NCBI GenBank assembly: GCA_963833505.1
Contig: CAWHYG010000006.1
Location: 666,983 to 730,982 of the forward strand
DNA length: 64,000 nucleotides
Origin: CAWHYG01 sp963833505
GTDB lineage: Bacteria; Eisenbacteria; RBG-16-71-46; CAIMUX01
Direction: 5' to 3'
Of the stretch, positions 8,403 to 17,268 are shown piece after piece; the first letter of the stretch is position 1; each line of letters opens with the position of its first letter. The translations under genes were made by a program, and so were the position numbers. Below the pieces are notes generated by a model. It was not told where the DNA came from and did not search any database. It was given only the letters and a program-made list of their open reading frames with translations.

Positions 8403-9629
8403 TCATCTCCCCTCGATCCTTCCCGATCTCGACGCCGATCCGGCATCCGCTCCCGGACGTTCCGCCGGGCGCGAGGCCACGGCCTCGACGGTCGCGCGAT
8501 TTCCGCGTCCCCGGCGAACGGACTCCTCGATCAGCGCCATCGTCTCTTCGGCCATCCGGTCCCAATGGAAACGGCCCGCCCACTCGAGCCCCGCCACCGA
8601 CATTCTCATCCAAACCGCATCGTTGGTCAGGAGTTCCAGCAGGCGATCATGCAGCTCCGCGAGATTCCCGTGCGGCACGAGGTAGCCGGTGGCTCCGTGC
8701 CGGACGGACTCGCGCAGGCCGGGCGAGTCGCTGGCCACGCTCGGCACCCCGGTGGCCGCGGCCTCGATCACCGAAAGGCCCCACCCTTCCTTGGGCGAGG
8801 TGTAGGCCAGAACGCGGCTGCGGTGGAGCAGGTCCAGCTTCTCCGCCCCGGAGAGGAATCCGAGGAACCGCACCGCGTCGGCCACGCCCTCCTCGCGCGC
8901 GATCCGGGCCAGATCGTTCCGGTAGTCGCCCTCCCCGACGATCCAGTATTCCGTCCCGGGAACCCGATCCCGGAGACGCCGGAGCACGCGGATGGGATGC
9001 TCGATGCATTTGTACTTCTTGAGCCGCCCCAGGTAGCTGATGACCGGCCCCGGAGGCGAGTCGCGCCGGGGCGGCGGAACGTAGTAATCGTGGTCGATCC
9101 CGCTCCGGACGACCTTGATCCGCTCGGAAGAAATCCCGCGGCGGATGAGATCGCTCTGCGTGCTGTCCGAGAGAACCTGGAAGTTGCAGCCCCGATAGAC
9201 GATCGGGATCGTCTGCTCCTGGAGATAGACGTACAGCCCCATGTGCCACGGAACCTGGGAAAAGACGGTGGTGCCGAAGAGATGCGGGATGTTGACCAGG
9301 ACGGGCACGTCCTTCTGGAACAGCGGGCTGTAGAAGGGGAGCTTGTTCAGATCCTCGACGATCACCGACCAGCCGCGTTCCCGCAGGTGGCGCCGGTAGC
9401 AGGCGCCGGCCGCGAAGTTGAAGTTGTAGATGTTCCCGACCCGGATGACCTCCATGCCGTCGATCTCGTCCCGGTCCGGACCGCTTTCAAAACGGCAGGT
9501 CAGGAACGTGACCTCATGCCCCTGGGCCTTCAGCCTCCGATAGATCTCATGGATGATGATCTCGGCCCCGCCCATCTCGGGATGGTGCAGGTCGCGGTAG
9601 CTGATCACGAGGATGCGCCGGCGGCTCAC
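8403..9629 (-). CDS. Family 4 glycosyltransferase
   Basis: The 408-residue retaining glycosyltransferase has a GT-B fold. The N-terminal domain starts ILVISYRDLHHPEMGGAE, with the Gly-rich acceptor loop. The C-terminal domain has VISYLGRLKKYK and the donor-binding EX7E region SPKEGWGLSVIEAAATGVP. The GTG start is preceded by GGAGACC at a suitable distance. It lies between a methyltransferase gene and the DUF2723 gene on the same strand, 4 bases before the latter, so it belongs to the same surface-polysaccharide unit. The sugar donor cannot be read from sequence. The last 25 or so residues are Arg/Ala-rich and probably disordered. Confidence 0.9.
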   Translation of the reverse strand: MSRRRILVISYRDLHHPEMGGAEIIIHEIYRRLKAQGHEVTFLTCRFESGPDRDEIDGMEVIRVGNIYNFNFAAGACYRRHLRERGWSVIVEDLNKLPFYSPLFQKDVPVLVNIPHLFGTTVFSQVPWHMGLYVYLQEQTIPIVYRGCNFQVLSDSTQSDLIRRGISSERIKVVRSGIDHDYYVPPPRRDSPPGPVISYLGRLKKYKCIEHPIRVLRRLRDRVPGTEYWIVGEGDYRNDLARIAREEGVADAVRFLGFLSGAEKLDLLHRSRVLAYTSPKEGWGLSVIEAAATGVPSVASDSPGLRESVRHGATGYLVPHGNLAELHDRLLELLTNDAVWMRMSVAGLEWAGRFHWDRMAEETMALIEESVRRGRGNRATVEAVASRPAERPGADAGSASRSGRIEGR

Positions 9630-9726
9630 GAGGTCTCCGTCCCCTGCCGGATCCCCTCGGGCCGCGACCGGCGCAAGCTCGACCTTCCCTTCAATGCTCT
9701 CCCCCCGGATCGACCGCGGCCCACCG

Positions 9727-10500
9727 TCAAGGTTTCCGGGCCAGGCTTCCGATCATGGCGCAGGTATACAGACCGATCCGGCGCTGGCGCAGCCAGTCGC
9801 GGCAGCGCCGGCCGAGCGGACCGAACGGCCAGACCTCCCTCGGATACTTGGGAAGACGCGCCATCCGAGCCCGGAGAAGCCCGTAGCGCAGCGATCGATA
9901 GAAGAACCCCGGCACCATCCATTCCCCGTAGGTCCTCTCGACCACCAGACCGCATCCGCCCAGAAGGCGCTCGAGAGCGGCCGGCGTGTACTCCGTCTCC
10001 CATCCGGCGAACCACCGGCCGATCAGGATCATGGCGTGCTTGGCCACGGTATAGACATGGAACTTCTGCGGAACGTCCACCAGCAGTCGCCCGCCTTTCC
10101 GCAGAACCCTGGTGTTCTCATCCAGAAGAGGTCTTGGATCGCGGAAATGCTCCAACAGGCCTTGATGAAACACAAGCTCAAAGGTGCCGGTGCGGAACGG
10201 CATCCTCCGGCCGTCGGCGCAGACGGGGTGAACGACGAGCCCGGAGGCGCTCGCCTGCCGGCGGATGACGTGGAAGGAAGAGCGGACGTAGTCCAGGACG
10301 ACGACCCGCGATCCCCTCCGGGCCAGCTCCAGGCTGTCGCGCCCCGAGCCCGCGCCCACTTCCATGACCCATTGCCCTTCCAGCGGCAGGGGCGCGAGCT
10401 GGCGGCCGATCCGGTCCTCGTTCGAGTAGACCTCATCGATCTCTTCGCGTTCCGCCCAGTACCGGTGCCAGTGGCCGGGCGTGGACACCCGCGGGCTCAC
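9727..10500 (-). CDS. Class I SAM-dependent methyltransferase
   Basis: The 257-residue product has the class I methyltransferase motif I VMEVGAGSGRDSLELARRG, followed by the acidic strand-2 end VVVLDYV and the post-motif region FELVFHQGLLEHFRDP. The GTG start overlaps the nusB stop as GTGA, so translation is probably coupled to nusB. The C-terminal third is Arg-rich and aromatic (FFYRSLRYGLLRARM), as in lipid- or glycan-modifying methyltransferases. Its position between nusB and a glycosyltransferase suggests it modifies a sugar or lipid intermediate, but the substrate is not visible. Confidence 0.85.
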   Translation of the reverse strand: MSPRVSTPGHWHRYWAEREEIDEVYSNEDRIGRQLAPLPLEGQWVMEVGAGSGRDSLELARRGSRVVVLDYVRSSFHVIRRQASASGLVVHPVCADGRRMPFRTGTFELVFHQGLLEHFRDPRPLLDENTRVLRKGGRLLVDVPQKFHVYTVAKHAMILIGRWFAGWETEYTPAALERLLGGCGLVVERTYGEWMVPGFFYRSLRYGLLRARMARLPKYPREVWPFGPLGRRCRDWLRQRRIGLYTCAMIGSLARKP

Positions 10501-10961
10501 GCCGTCTCCTCTCCCCGGGATTGACCCGGCGCGGGAGCGGGGTGTATCTCCGCCGGCCTCAGCTCCGCCGCGATGGGATCGAGGACTCCGTTCACGAAGG
10601 CGTCGGCTCCCTCCTCGCCGTACCTCTTGGCCAGCTCGATCGCCTGGTCCAGGACGACGCGCGCCGGCACGGCCTCGGGATCCAGAAGCTCGGCTACCGA
10701 GAGCCGCAGGAGGGCCCGCACCACCGCCGAAAGCCGGTTGATCTTCCAGTGCGCCAGCTTTCGCTCCAGAACGCCGTCGATCTCTTCCCGGCGCGATCGC
10801 CAGAGATCAAGAACCCGAATGGCGTGTCCGCGTCCGTCTTCCGTCACGTGGTAACGGCCGAACGCATACTCGAGCGCCTCGAGCGGGTCTTCCCCGCTCA
10901 GCTCGGTTTCGAAGAGGACGCGAAAAAGGATCTCGCGCGATTTTCGGCGGCCGCCGGGCAT
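10497..10961 (-). CDS. nusB: Transcription antitermination factor NusB
   Basis: The 154-residue all-helical protein has NusB family landmarks: RKSREILFRVLFETELSGEDP at the N-terminus, then ALLRLSVAELL, VVLDQAIELAKRYGEEGADAFVNGVLD. NusB pairs with NusE (S10) on boxA RNA to support rRNA antitermination. The length is close to the family norm, with an extra Pro-rich tail of about 20 residues. It lies 12 bases after ribH, the very common ribH-nusB arrangement. GGAGC precedes the ATG. Confidence 0.93.
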   Translation of the reverse strand: MPGGRRKSREILFRVLFETELSGEDPLEALEYAFGRYHVTEDGRGHAIRVLDLWRSRREEIDGVLERKLAHWKINRLSAVVRALLRLSVAELLDPEAVPARVVLDQAIELAKRYGEEGADAFVNGVLDPIAAELRPAEIHPAPAPGQSRGEETA

Positions 10962-10973
10962 GCTCCGACCCCG

Positions 10974-11468
10974 CTACTTCCGGCCTCGGGACGATCCGAC
11001 CGGCCGGAGCGCATGCAGGAGGTCGGCCATCTCCAGGGCCGTCTGGGCCGCTTCCCACCCGCGTCCGTTCGTCTTGATCCCGGCCCGTTCGATCGCCTGC
11101 TCCATGGTGTCGGCCGTGATCACGCCGAAGATCGCGGGGATCCCGGTCTCCCAGGACACCCGGGCGAGGCCCGAGGCGACCTCCTTGGCGATGTACTCGA
11201 AGTGCGGCGTCTGGCCCCGGATCACGCATCCCAGGGCGACGACCGCGTCGAACCGTCCGGTTTCCGCGACCCGGCGGGAGATCAGGGGAAGCTCGAAGGA
11301 GCCCGGCACCCAGAAGACCTCGACCGCGTCGGCTTCCGATCCGTGCTGCACCAGACACTCCAGAGCCCCGCGCACGAGTTGATCGGTGATGACCCGGCTG
11401 AACCGGCTGGCCACCAGGGCAAAGCGCTTTCCCGTCCCGTTCAGGTTGCCCGTGTGCTCGATCGGCAT
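10974..11468 (-). CDS. ribH: 6,7-dimethyl-8-ribityllumazine synthase
   Basis: The 164-residue product from the ATG at 11468 has AAGGAG placed ideally upstream; a longer open frame to 11669 has no such support. It shows lumazine synthase motifs: FALVASRFSRVIT, VPGSFELP, VALGCVIRGQTPHFEYIA, and GVITADTMEQAIERAG. It condenses 5-amino-6-ribitylamino-uracil with dihydroxybutanone phosphate, the penultimate step of riboflavin synthesis, and normally assembles as pentamers or capsids. It lies after ribBA (about 205 bases) and just before nusB. Confidence 0.95.
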   Translation of the reverse strand: MPIEHTGNLNGTGKRFALVASRFSRVITDQLVRGALECLVQHGSEADAVEVFWVPGSFELPLISRRVAETGRFDAVVALGCVIRGQTPHFEYIAKEVASGLARVSWETGIPAIFGVITADTMEQAIERAGIKTNGRGWEAAQTALEMADLLHALRPVGSSRGRK

Positions 11469-11673
11469 CGTCTCCGCTCCTTCCGTGATTCGTCCCCCCA
11501 TGGCTTCCGGCGGCCGCCCTCTCGGAACCCCGCGGCGCCGGAGGTTTCGGCTGCTCCCGAGGTCCCAGAGGCGCCGGATCACACGGCCAGCGTCGGGCTC
11601 CTCGGATCCTATCTCCGCACGCCACTGCCCGCCCCATCCGGCTGTCCGCTTGCCCGCCGCTCGCGTCACGCCG

Positions 11674-13143
11674 CTACTCCAGGTCCAGGCGGAGCAGATG
11701 GCCCATCTTCTCCCGTTTGGTCTCGAGGTACTTCCGGTTGCGCGGATTCGGCGGAATCTCCAGCGGCACCCGCTCGACGACCTCGAGACCGTAGCCGCCC
11801 AGGCCCACCCGCTTGGTCGGGCTGTTCGTCAAGAGCCGGATCTGCCGGAGCCCGAGATCGGCGAGGATCTGCGCGCCGATGCCGAAATCCCGTTCATCCG
11901 GCTTGAAGCCGAGCTCGATGTTGGCCTCGACTGTGTCGAGGCCCAGATCCTGGAGGTGATAGGCCCGCATCTTGTTCACGAGCCCGATGCCCCGCCCTTC
12001 CTGGCGCATGTAGAGGAAGACGCCTCGCCCTTCCTCATGGATCAAGCCGAGCGCCAGCTCGCGCTGCGGGCCGCAATCGCAGCGCAGCGAGCCCAGGACG
12101 TCGCCGGTCAAGCATTGGGAGTGCACCCGAACCAGCACCGGACCGCCTGACGTCACGTCCCCCAGAACCAGCGCGACGTGCTGCTCCTCGTCGAGGACGC
12201 TCTCGTACAGAACCAGGTGGAAGTCGCCGTAGGCGGTGGGCAGCTCGGTCTCGACCAGCCGGCGCACGAGCTTCTCGCTCCGCTTGCGGACCGCGATCAG
12301 CTCGGCCAGGGCGATGACCTTGATCCCGTGCTGCCGCCCGAATTCGAGAAGTTGCGGCAGCCGGGCCATGGTTCCGTCCTCGTTCAAGATCTCGCAGAGA
12401 ACTCCGGCCGGATAGAGCCCGGCCATGCGGGCGAGGTCGATGGTGGCCTCGGTGTGCCCGGCCCGGCGGAGCACGCCGCCCTTGGCCGCGACCAGCGGGA
12501 AGATGTGCCCGGGCCGCGCGAGATCCTGGGGCCGGGTCGAGGGATCGATGAGCACGCGGATCGTTTGCGCCCGATCGTAGGCGGAGATGCCGGTCGAGGT
12601 GCCCTCGATGGCGTCGACGGAAACGGTGAAGGGCGTTCCCAGCTTGGCCGTGTTCACGTGGACCATCGGCTGGAGGTCCAGCGCCCTCAGGCGCTCCTCC
12701 TCCATCGGGACGCAGACCAGCCCGCGCCCGTTCCGGATCATGAAGTTGATCGCTTCGGGGGTCGCCCGTTCGGCGGCCATGATGAGGTCGCCTTCGTTCT
12801 CCCGCTCGACGTCGTCGATGACGATGACCATCCGGCCGGCGCGGATCTCGGCGATCGCCTCCTCGGCGGACGCGAGCGGGACCGCCTCATCCTGCGGGGA
12901 AACGGGGTCCTCGGTGCGCGACTCCCGGTCGGGCGCGAGGTGCGTCCCTGGACGGGTCTCATCCGACGGCGGATCCGGCCGGTCGCGCCGAGATGGCTGA
13001 TCGGGCCCGAGGTGCGCCCCTGAACGGATCTCATCCGACGGCGGACCCGGCTTCTCGCGCCGAGCTGGCCGGTCAGGCCCGAGGTTCGCCCCGGGACGGG
13101 TCTCTTCCGACGGCGGATCCGGCTTGTCAGGCCGTGGGTCCAT
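11674..13143 (-). CDS. ribBA: Bifunctional DHBP synthase / GTP cyclohydrolase II with repetitive N-terminal extension
   Basis: The protein has 489 residues. About 85 N-terminal residues form a charged Pro-rich tail made of three 24-residue repeats (PPSDETRPG..LGPD..). Residues about 90-290 are the 3,4-dihydroxy-2-butanone 4-phosphate synthase domain (VIVIDDVERENEGDLIMAAE). The rest is GTP cyclohydrolase II, with the zinc-binding CLTGDVLGSLRCDCG and the MRQEGRGIGL motif. It supplies both starting intermediates of riboflavin synthesis. The start overlaps the end of ribE by 17 bases. The extension is unusual for RibBA and probably disordered; translation could in principle begin downstream at a codon I cannot identify. 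Confidence 0.93.
   Translation of the reverse strand: MDPRPDKPDPPSEETRPGANLGPDRPARREKPGPPSDEIRSGAHLGPDQPSRRDRPDPPSDETRPGTHLAPDRESRTEDPVSPQDEAVPLASAEEAIAEIRAGRMVIVIDDVERENEGDLIMAAERATPEAINFMIRNGRGLVCVPMEEERLRALDLQPMVHVNTAKLGTPFTVSVDAIEGTSTGISAYDRAQTIRVLIDPSTRPQDLARPGHIFPLVAAKGGVLRRAGHTEATIDLARMAGLYPAGVLCEILNEDGTMARLPQLLEFGRQHGIKVIALAELIAVRKRSEKLVRRLVETELPTAYGDFHLVLYESVLDEEQHVALVLGDVTSGGPVLVRVHSQCLTGDVLGSLRCDCGPQRELALGLIHEEGRGVFLYMRQEGRGIGLVNKMRAYHLQDLGLDTVEANIELGFKPDERDFGIGAQILADLGLRQIRLLTNSPTKRVGLGGYGLEVVERVPLEIPPNPRNRKYLETKREKMGHLLRLDLE
12913..13130. repeat. 72-bp tandem repeat in the ribBA 5' end
   Basis: About three copies with a 72-bp period. CCGACGGCGGA recurs at 12963, 13035 and 13107. 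In-frame, each copy encodes 24 residues of charged Pro-rich sequence at the N-terminus of RibBA. Copies differ at several positions, so this is not a very recent expansion. Confidence 0.85.
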
Positions 13144-13945
13144 GTCCGTTCTCCTCCTGCCAGGCCTCGAAAATCCTGCGGGCGGTCGAAGAGGACCAGC
13201 CGTCTTCCGTTCCGCGGCTCTTCACGCGCCTGGGACGCCGCTCGAGATGTCGCCCGGAGCCCTGCCCGGGACCCGGCCCGGCACCAGGAGCCAGGTCCGG
13301 TCCGCGGCCGTATCCCAGCTGCGACCCGCGGCCGTGTCCGTGCTCCGGCCCAAGGCCCTGCCCGAGCGCCCGCCGCACGTATTTGGCCAGGATGTCAACT
13401 TCCAGGTTCACGCTATCCCCTACCCGGTAGGACCCGAACAGGGTCCTTTCCCTTGTCTCCGGGATGATATGGACGCGGAATCCCCGATCATCGACCTCGC
13501 CCACGGTCAAGCTGACCCCGTCCACCGCGATCGAGCCCTTCTCCACCACATAGAGGGCCAGCTCGGGCGGAAGCCCGATCCGGAACGCGAAGTCGTCACC
13601 GATCCTCTCGATGGCCTCGATCGCGGCGCAGCGGTCGACGTGGCCGTTGACCCAGTGCCCGCCCAGGCGGTCTCCCATTCGAAGCGGCCGTTCGAGATTG
13701 ACGGAGTCCCCGGACCGGAGCGAACCCAGGGTTGTCCGCTTCAAGGTCTCGCCGACGGCCACGATCTCGAAGAGTCCGGACCCGGAGAGGCTGGTCACCG
13801 TCTGGCAGACCCCATTGACCGCGATGGAGTCTCCGGCCCGCAGCCCGTCACAGACGCGGCCGGCCCGCACGGCGATCCGGCGCCCCTCGGCGATCCGCGC
13901 CGCGCGCAACACGGTTCCCATCTCCTCGATCAGTCCGGTAAACAC
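13127..13945 (-). CDS. ribE: Riboflavin synthase alpha chain with Gly-rich C-terminal tail
   Basis: The 272-residue product starts at a GTG giving the canonical VFTGLIEEMG; AAGGGAG lies upstream, so I prefer it over the longer frame to 14044. Two lumazine-binding barrels are visible (GDSIAVNGVCQTVT, GGHWVNGHVD, then GSIAVDGVSLTV, and a closing DILAKYVRR). The enzyme dismutates two 6,7-dimethyl-8-ribityllumazine molecules to riboflavin. Normal enzymes end soon after the DILAKY region. Here about 75 extra residues follow, first Gly/His/Arg-rich (GHGRGSQLGYGRG), then Arg-rich. The tail lies on DNA directly beside the repetitive start of ribBA. Confidence 0.92.
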   Translation of the reverse strand: MFTGLIEEMGTVLRAARIAEGRRIAVRAGRVCDGLRAGDSIAVNGVCQTVTSLSGSGLFEIVAVGETLKRTTLGSLRSGDSVNLERPLRMGDRLGGHWVNGHVDRCAAIEAIERIGDDFAFRIGLPPELALYVVEKGSIAVDGVSLTVGEVDDRGFRVHIIPETRERTLFGSYRVGDSVNLEVDILAKYVRRALGQGLGPEHGHGRGSQLGYGRGPDLAPGAGPGPGQGSGRHLERRPRRVKSRGTEDGWSSSTARRIFEAWQEENGHGPTA

Positions 13946-14114
13946 GAAGCCGGCTCCCTTGCCCCACGATCTCCGGGCGCGCGGGTACGCGCCTGTTCCG
14001 ACGTTTCGCCCTTTGCCGCTCTCGCGCTCCGCGCCACCGTGCATCGCCGGCGCTGCTCGGGGTTCATCTCGCCCAGACCCTGGCAGCGCTGCAGATGCAC
14101 GCCGGTCCGCCTGG

Positions 14115-15419
14115 CTATCCGGCCGTGAAGCGCACGGCCTCGATGCGACCCCGACGCTCGAGGCGAATTCTTGTATCCGCTCCGAAGGCCGAGACCTCCG
14201 TCACCTGAAAGCTTCGCGCCTGCCCGATGGAGGACGCCTCGTACTCGGCGGAGGGCCAGATCGCCTCGCCCCCGAGGACGAGAGGCGCGATGAAGAGACT
14301 GACCTCGTCCACCAGGTCCTGACGGAAGAGCGAACCGGTCAGGACCGGCCCCGCCTCGACGAGGATTCTCAGGAATCCTTCGGCCGCCGCCTTTCGGGCC
14401 AACGCTTTTAGGGACACCCCCCGTTTCTCGGAATCCTGAGGAAGCTCCCAGATCTCCCAGCCGATCTGTTGGAAACGATCGAGCTTCCGCCGATCCCCGC
14501 CCTTCGCGGTCGCCAGGATCAGCCGCGGATTGCGGCGATACACGATCCTGCCCGCGGCCGGATCCCAGCGGAAGTTTCCGGTTCGACGTTGGCCCGGCTG
14601 AAGGCGCTCCGGACGACCCCCGCCATCAGCCCAGGCCTTCCACAGGCGGCAGCGAGGAGGCGTCCGAAGGGTCGAATCTACCACAATCCTCGATGGCTGC
14701 GGCCCGCGGAGGTGCCGCACGGTCAGTTCGGGATCGTCCGTCAAAACCGTGCCTGCCCCGGTCAGGACGGCATCCGACATGGAACGCTCCCGGTGGACCT
14801 CCGTTCTCGCCTCCAGTCCGGTGATCCACCGATCCGCACCGCGGGCCGGGCTCTGCCCCGGCCGCACGGCGAGACGTCCGTCCGCGCTCATGGCCAGCTT
14901 GAGATGCAACAGCGAGCGGTTGAGGCGATGCCGCAGATGAAACGCCAGAGCGAGCCGGAGGGCGACCTCCTCACCGACCCCGATGTCGACCGGAATGCCC
15001 GCCTCCCGCATTCGACGCACACTGTGGCCGGCGGTCCGCGGATCGGGGTCCATCGCCGCCACCACGACCCGGCTCGGATGCGCCCGGATCACGCGATCGA
15101 CGCAGGGAGGCGTCTTGCCGGCCGCGGCGCAAGGCTCGAGGGTGACGTAGAGGATCGCGCCGGCGGGCAGCGGCCCCGTCAATTCGAGGAGTCGCGCCTC
15201 GGCGTGGGGACCGCCGAAACACAGGTGGCCGGAGGCGCGGATCCGTCCATCCGGAGTCAGGATCGCCGCGCCCACGAGAGGATTCGGGGAGACGCGACCG
15301 TCCCCGCGGCGGGCCGCCCGGAGCGCGGCTCGCATGCCCGCCGGGATCTCTGCCCCACCAGCATCCCTGGATCGGAGCTCCGCGTCGCCCGACCCCTTCA
15401 CCGTGCGACTCCGTGCCAT
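14115..15419 (-). CDS. ribD: Bifunctional riboflavin deaminase/reductase RibD
   Basis: The 434-residue product has an N-terminal cytidine-deaminase-like domain with zinc ligands in GGPHAEARLLE and TLEPCAAAGKTPPC, and a C-terminal 5-amino-6-(5-phosphoribosylamino)uracil reductase domain (LKLAMSADGRLAV, AVLTGAGTVLTDDPELTVR, LVEAGPVLTGSLF). The usual CCHYGRT segment is replaced by CAAAGKT, but both cysteines remain. An insertion of about 25 residues (ADGGGRPERLQPGQRRTG) sits in the reductase half. GGAGGG precedes the ATG. It is the first riboflavin gene, only 72 bases after ychF, and I see no FMN riboswitch there. Confidence 0.94.
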   Translation of the reverse strand: MARSRTVKGSGDAELRSRDAGGAEIPAGMRAALRAARRGDGRVSPNPLVGAAILTPDGRIRASGHLCFGGPHAEARLLELTGPLPAGAILYVTLEPCAAAGKTPPCVDRVIRAHPSRVVVAAMDPDPRTAGHSVRRMREAGIPVDIGVGEEVALRLALAFHLRHRLNRSLLHLKLAMSADGRLAVRPGQSPARGADRWITGLEARTEVHRERSMSDAVLTGAGTVLTDDPELTVRHLRGPQPSRIVVDSTLRTPPRCRLWKAWADGGGRPERLQPGQRRTGNFRWDPAAGRIVYRRNPRLILATAKGGDRRKLDRFQQIGWEIWELPQDSEKRGVSLKALARKAAAEGFLRILVEAGPVLTGSLFRQDLVDEVSLFIAPLVLGGEAIWPSAEYEASSIGQARSFQVTEVSAFGADTRIRLERRGRIEAVRFTAG

Positions 15420-15491
15420 CGATTCCCTCCAAGGGAAGCGTGGTCCCGAGCCTGGCCCGCACGATTCCTGACCGCGCTGGAAAGCTGTGGG

Positions 15492-16544
15492 CTAGGCGCG
15501 ACTCTTCGCCAGGCCCGAGCGGATGTTCAGGATGTCTCCGTCCCGGACCACGTACTCCTTTCCCTCGAGACGGAAGGCGCCCTTTTCCCGCGCCGCCGCG
15601 ATGGATCCGAACTGCTGCCAATCCGTGAAGCTCACGACCTCGGCGCGAACGAATCCCTTCTCGAGGTCGGAATGGATGGCGCCGGCCGCTTCGGGCGCCC
15701 GCGCGCCCTTGCGGACGCTCCAGGCCCGGACTTCATCCTCTCCCACCGTGAAGAAACAGTGGAGGCCCGCCAGATCATAGGACGCGCGGATGATCTGGGC
15801 CACGGCCGGTTCGGCCAGCCCGAAGGCTTCGAGGAATCCACTCTGCTCGTCCGGAGGCATCTCGAGGATCTGGCTCTCGACCGGGGCGCAGAAGAGAACG
15901 CGGGACGGATACCGCGATCGGGCTTCCTGGAGGCGCTCTTCGGAAACGTTGAGGGCCGGAAGCATGGGCCGCGCGCTCAGGAAGGAATAGCCGCGGGTGG
16001 CGCGCTCCTCCTCGGTCGTGAGTCCGGTGGCGAGCACCGGCCGGCCCTCCTCGAGGCTCCGGTGCAGCGATTGCAGCAGCTCGGGCTCGCCCGGAAATGC
16101 GGGGGGATTCCCGATCCGGAGGGACTTCGTGAGCTTCTCGAGACGCGCCTCCACGATCGAGAGGTCGGTGATCGTGAACTCGTCCAGGGCCGCCTGCCAC
16201 TGGGCCTGGATGGACGCGTCCCAGTCGTCCGGATCCTCCGCGTAAAGGTCGCAGACCAGAAGGACGAGGTCCGCCTGCGCCAGCATGGCGCGCCGCTCCG
16301 GAGACAGTGCCGGGTAGGTCGGCCCCGATTTCTGCTCGAGATCCTCGAAGGCCAGCCGTGCCGGCGTCGTCTTCTTCGGGCGGAAGACCTCGGACAGCTT
16401 GAAAAGCCTCCAGTCGGGAACCTCGACGTGGCTGACGCGCAGCCCCCCGCGGGCTGCCTGATCCCGCTCAGCCGTCCCTCCGGCCAGAAGCTCCATGAGC
16501 GAAGATTTGCCGGCACCGGGCCGGCCGGCCAATGCGATCTGCAT
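15492..16544 (-). CDS. ychF: YchF/Obg-family GTPase with TGS domain
   Basis: The 350-residue P-loop GTPase has Walker A GRPGAGKSSL at residues 7-16 and the C-terminal TGS-type region ending GKEYVVRDGDILNIRS, as in YchF/OLA1 ATPases. The helical coiled-coil insertion (ITDLSIVEARLEKLTKSLR) and the conserved HSDLEKGFVRAEVVSF segment are present. YchF binds ribosomes and nucleotides and is linked to stress and redox responses. GGAGC precedes the ATG. It heads the long minus-strand array that continues through the riboflavin genes. Confidence 0.9.
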   Translation of the reverse strand: MQIALAGRPGAGKSSLMELLAGGTAERDQAARGGLRVSHVEVPDWRLFKLSEVFRPKKTTPARLAFEDLEQKSGPTYPALSPERRAMLAQADLVLLVCDLYAEDPDDWDASIQAQWQAALDEFTITDLSIVEARLEKLTKSLRIGNPPAFPGEPELLQSLHRSLEEGRPVLATGLTTEEERATRGYSFLSARPMLPALNVSEERLQEARSRYPSRVLFCAPVESQILEMPPDEQSGFLEAFGLAEPAVAQIIRASYDLAGLHCFFTVGEDEVRAWSVRKGARAPEAAGAIHSDLEKGFVRAEVVSFTDWQQFGSIAAAREKGAFRLEGKEYVVRDGDILNIRSGLAKSRA

Positions 16545-16800
16545 GTGTGCTCCGAGTGAATCCAGAAGTGCGGCGGCGGGCGGCGGAACCGTCCGGCGCG
16601 CCTCCGACCGGCACGCCGGGCGGTTGCAGGAAATCCGATACCGTTGTCCACTTTAGCCGGTGGAGGGACCGATCTCAAGATCTCAAGGACTGGCCAGGAC
16701 TGGCCCGGAGACCCAAGTCGCCCCTCTGCGGCCACCTGTTGGCGAGCGCCCGGTGGAACCAGCAGAGATGAGAAGTTTGTGGGAGGGACAAGAGGCCGGT

Positions 16801-17268
16801 CTAGCGGATCAAGGAGCTCTCCCAGACGCGACAGAGCAGTTCTTTGAGCTGGGCGAAATCCCTAGGTCCGAGCTGAGCGCTCCATTCACGCTCGATGTCA
16901 TGGAGGATGTCGTGAACCTTCGAGTAGGCGGCGTGACCGCGTTTGGTAAAGCCGACAATGCGCGCGCGGCCCCGGTCCGGTGCGTCGGACCGGGTGATAT
17001 AGCCGAGCCTCTCGAGGCTGCCGAGTAGCTGGTTCATGGCCTGCTTGCTCATCCCGGCGCGTTCGGCGAGAGTGCCCGGGCGCACCCCATCTGGACCCGG
17101 AAACTGAAGGACAGCCATATGCGACACACGCAGATCCCTAAACCCTGCTGCGTTGAGTTCGTTGATGATACGGCGGTGGATCGCCTGGCCCGGAACGCGC
17201 AGCAGGGCTCCGAGGAGCATGTCCTTGGTCCTGAGGGGTTGAGATCTTCCTCGTGCAGGTCTTGACAT
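16801..17268 (-). CDS. MarR-family transcriptional regulator
   Basis: The 155-residue winged-helix protein contains the MarR helix-turn-helix and wing: GTLAERAGMSKQAMNQLLGSLERLGYITRSDAPDRGRARIVGFTKRG. It is divergent from the cupin gene. A perfect 7-bp inverted repeat lies immediately upstream and fits as its operator. The ATG at 17268 leaves no room for a separate ribosome binding site. The in-frame ATG at 17220 (residue 17) is an alternative, or the message may be leaderless. Likely an autoregulated repressor of the cupin gene; the inducing ligand is unknown. Confidence 0.88.
   Translation of the reverse strand: MSRPARGRSQPLRTKDMLLGALLRVPGQAIHRRIINELNAAGFRDLRVSHMAVLQFPGPDGVRPGTLAERAGMSKQAMNQLLGSLERLGYITRSDAPDRGRARIVGFTKRGHAAYSKVHDILHDIEREWSAQLGPRDFAQLKELLCRVWESSLIR

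Noticed and set aside
5411..9022. A plus-strand open frame of about 1200 codons
   Set aside because: It is antisense to the DUF2723 and GT4 genes. Its translation is low-complexity Arg/Pro/His-rich, as expected from a GC-rich opposite strand.
15420..15491. FMN riboswitch upstream of the riboflavin genes
   Set aside because: The gap between ychF and ribD is only 72 bases and does not contain the conserved RFN element segments; the gaps before ribE and ribH also show none.
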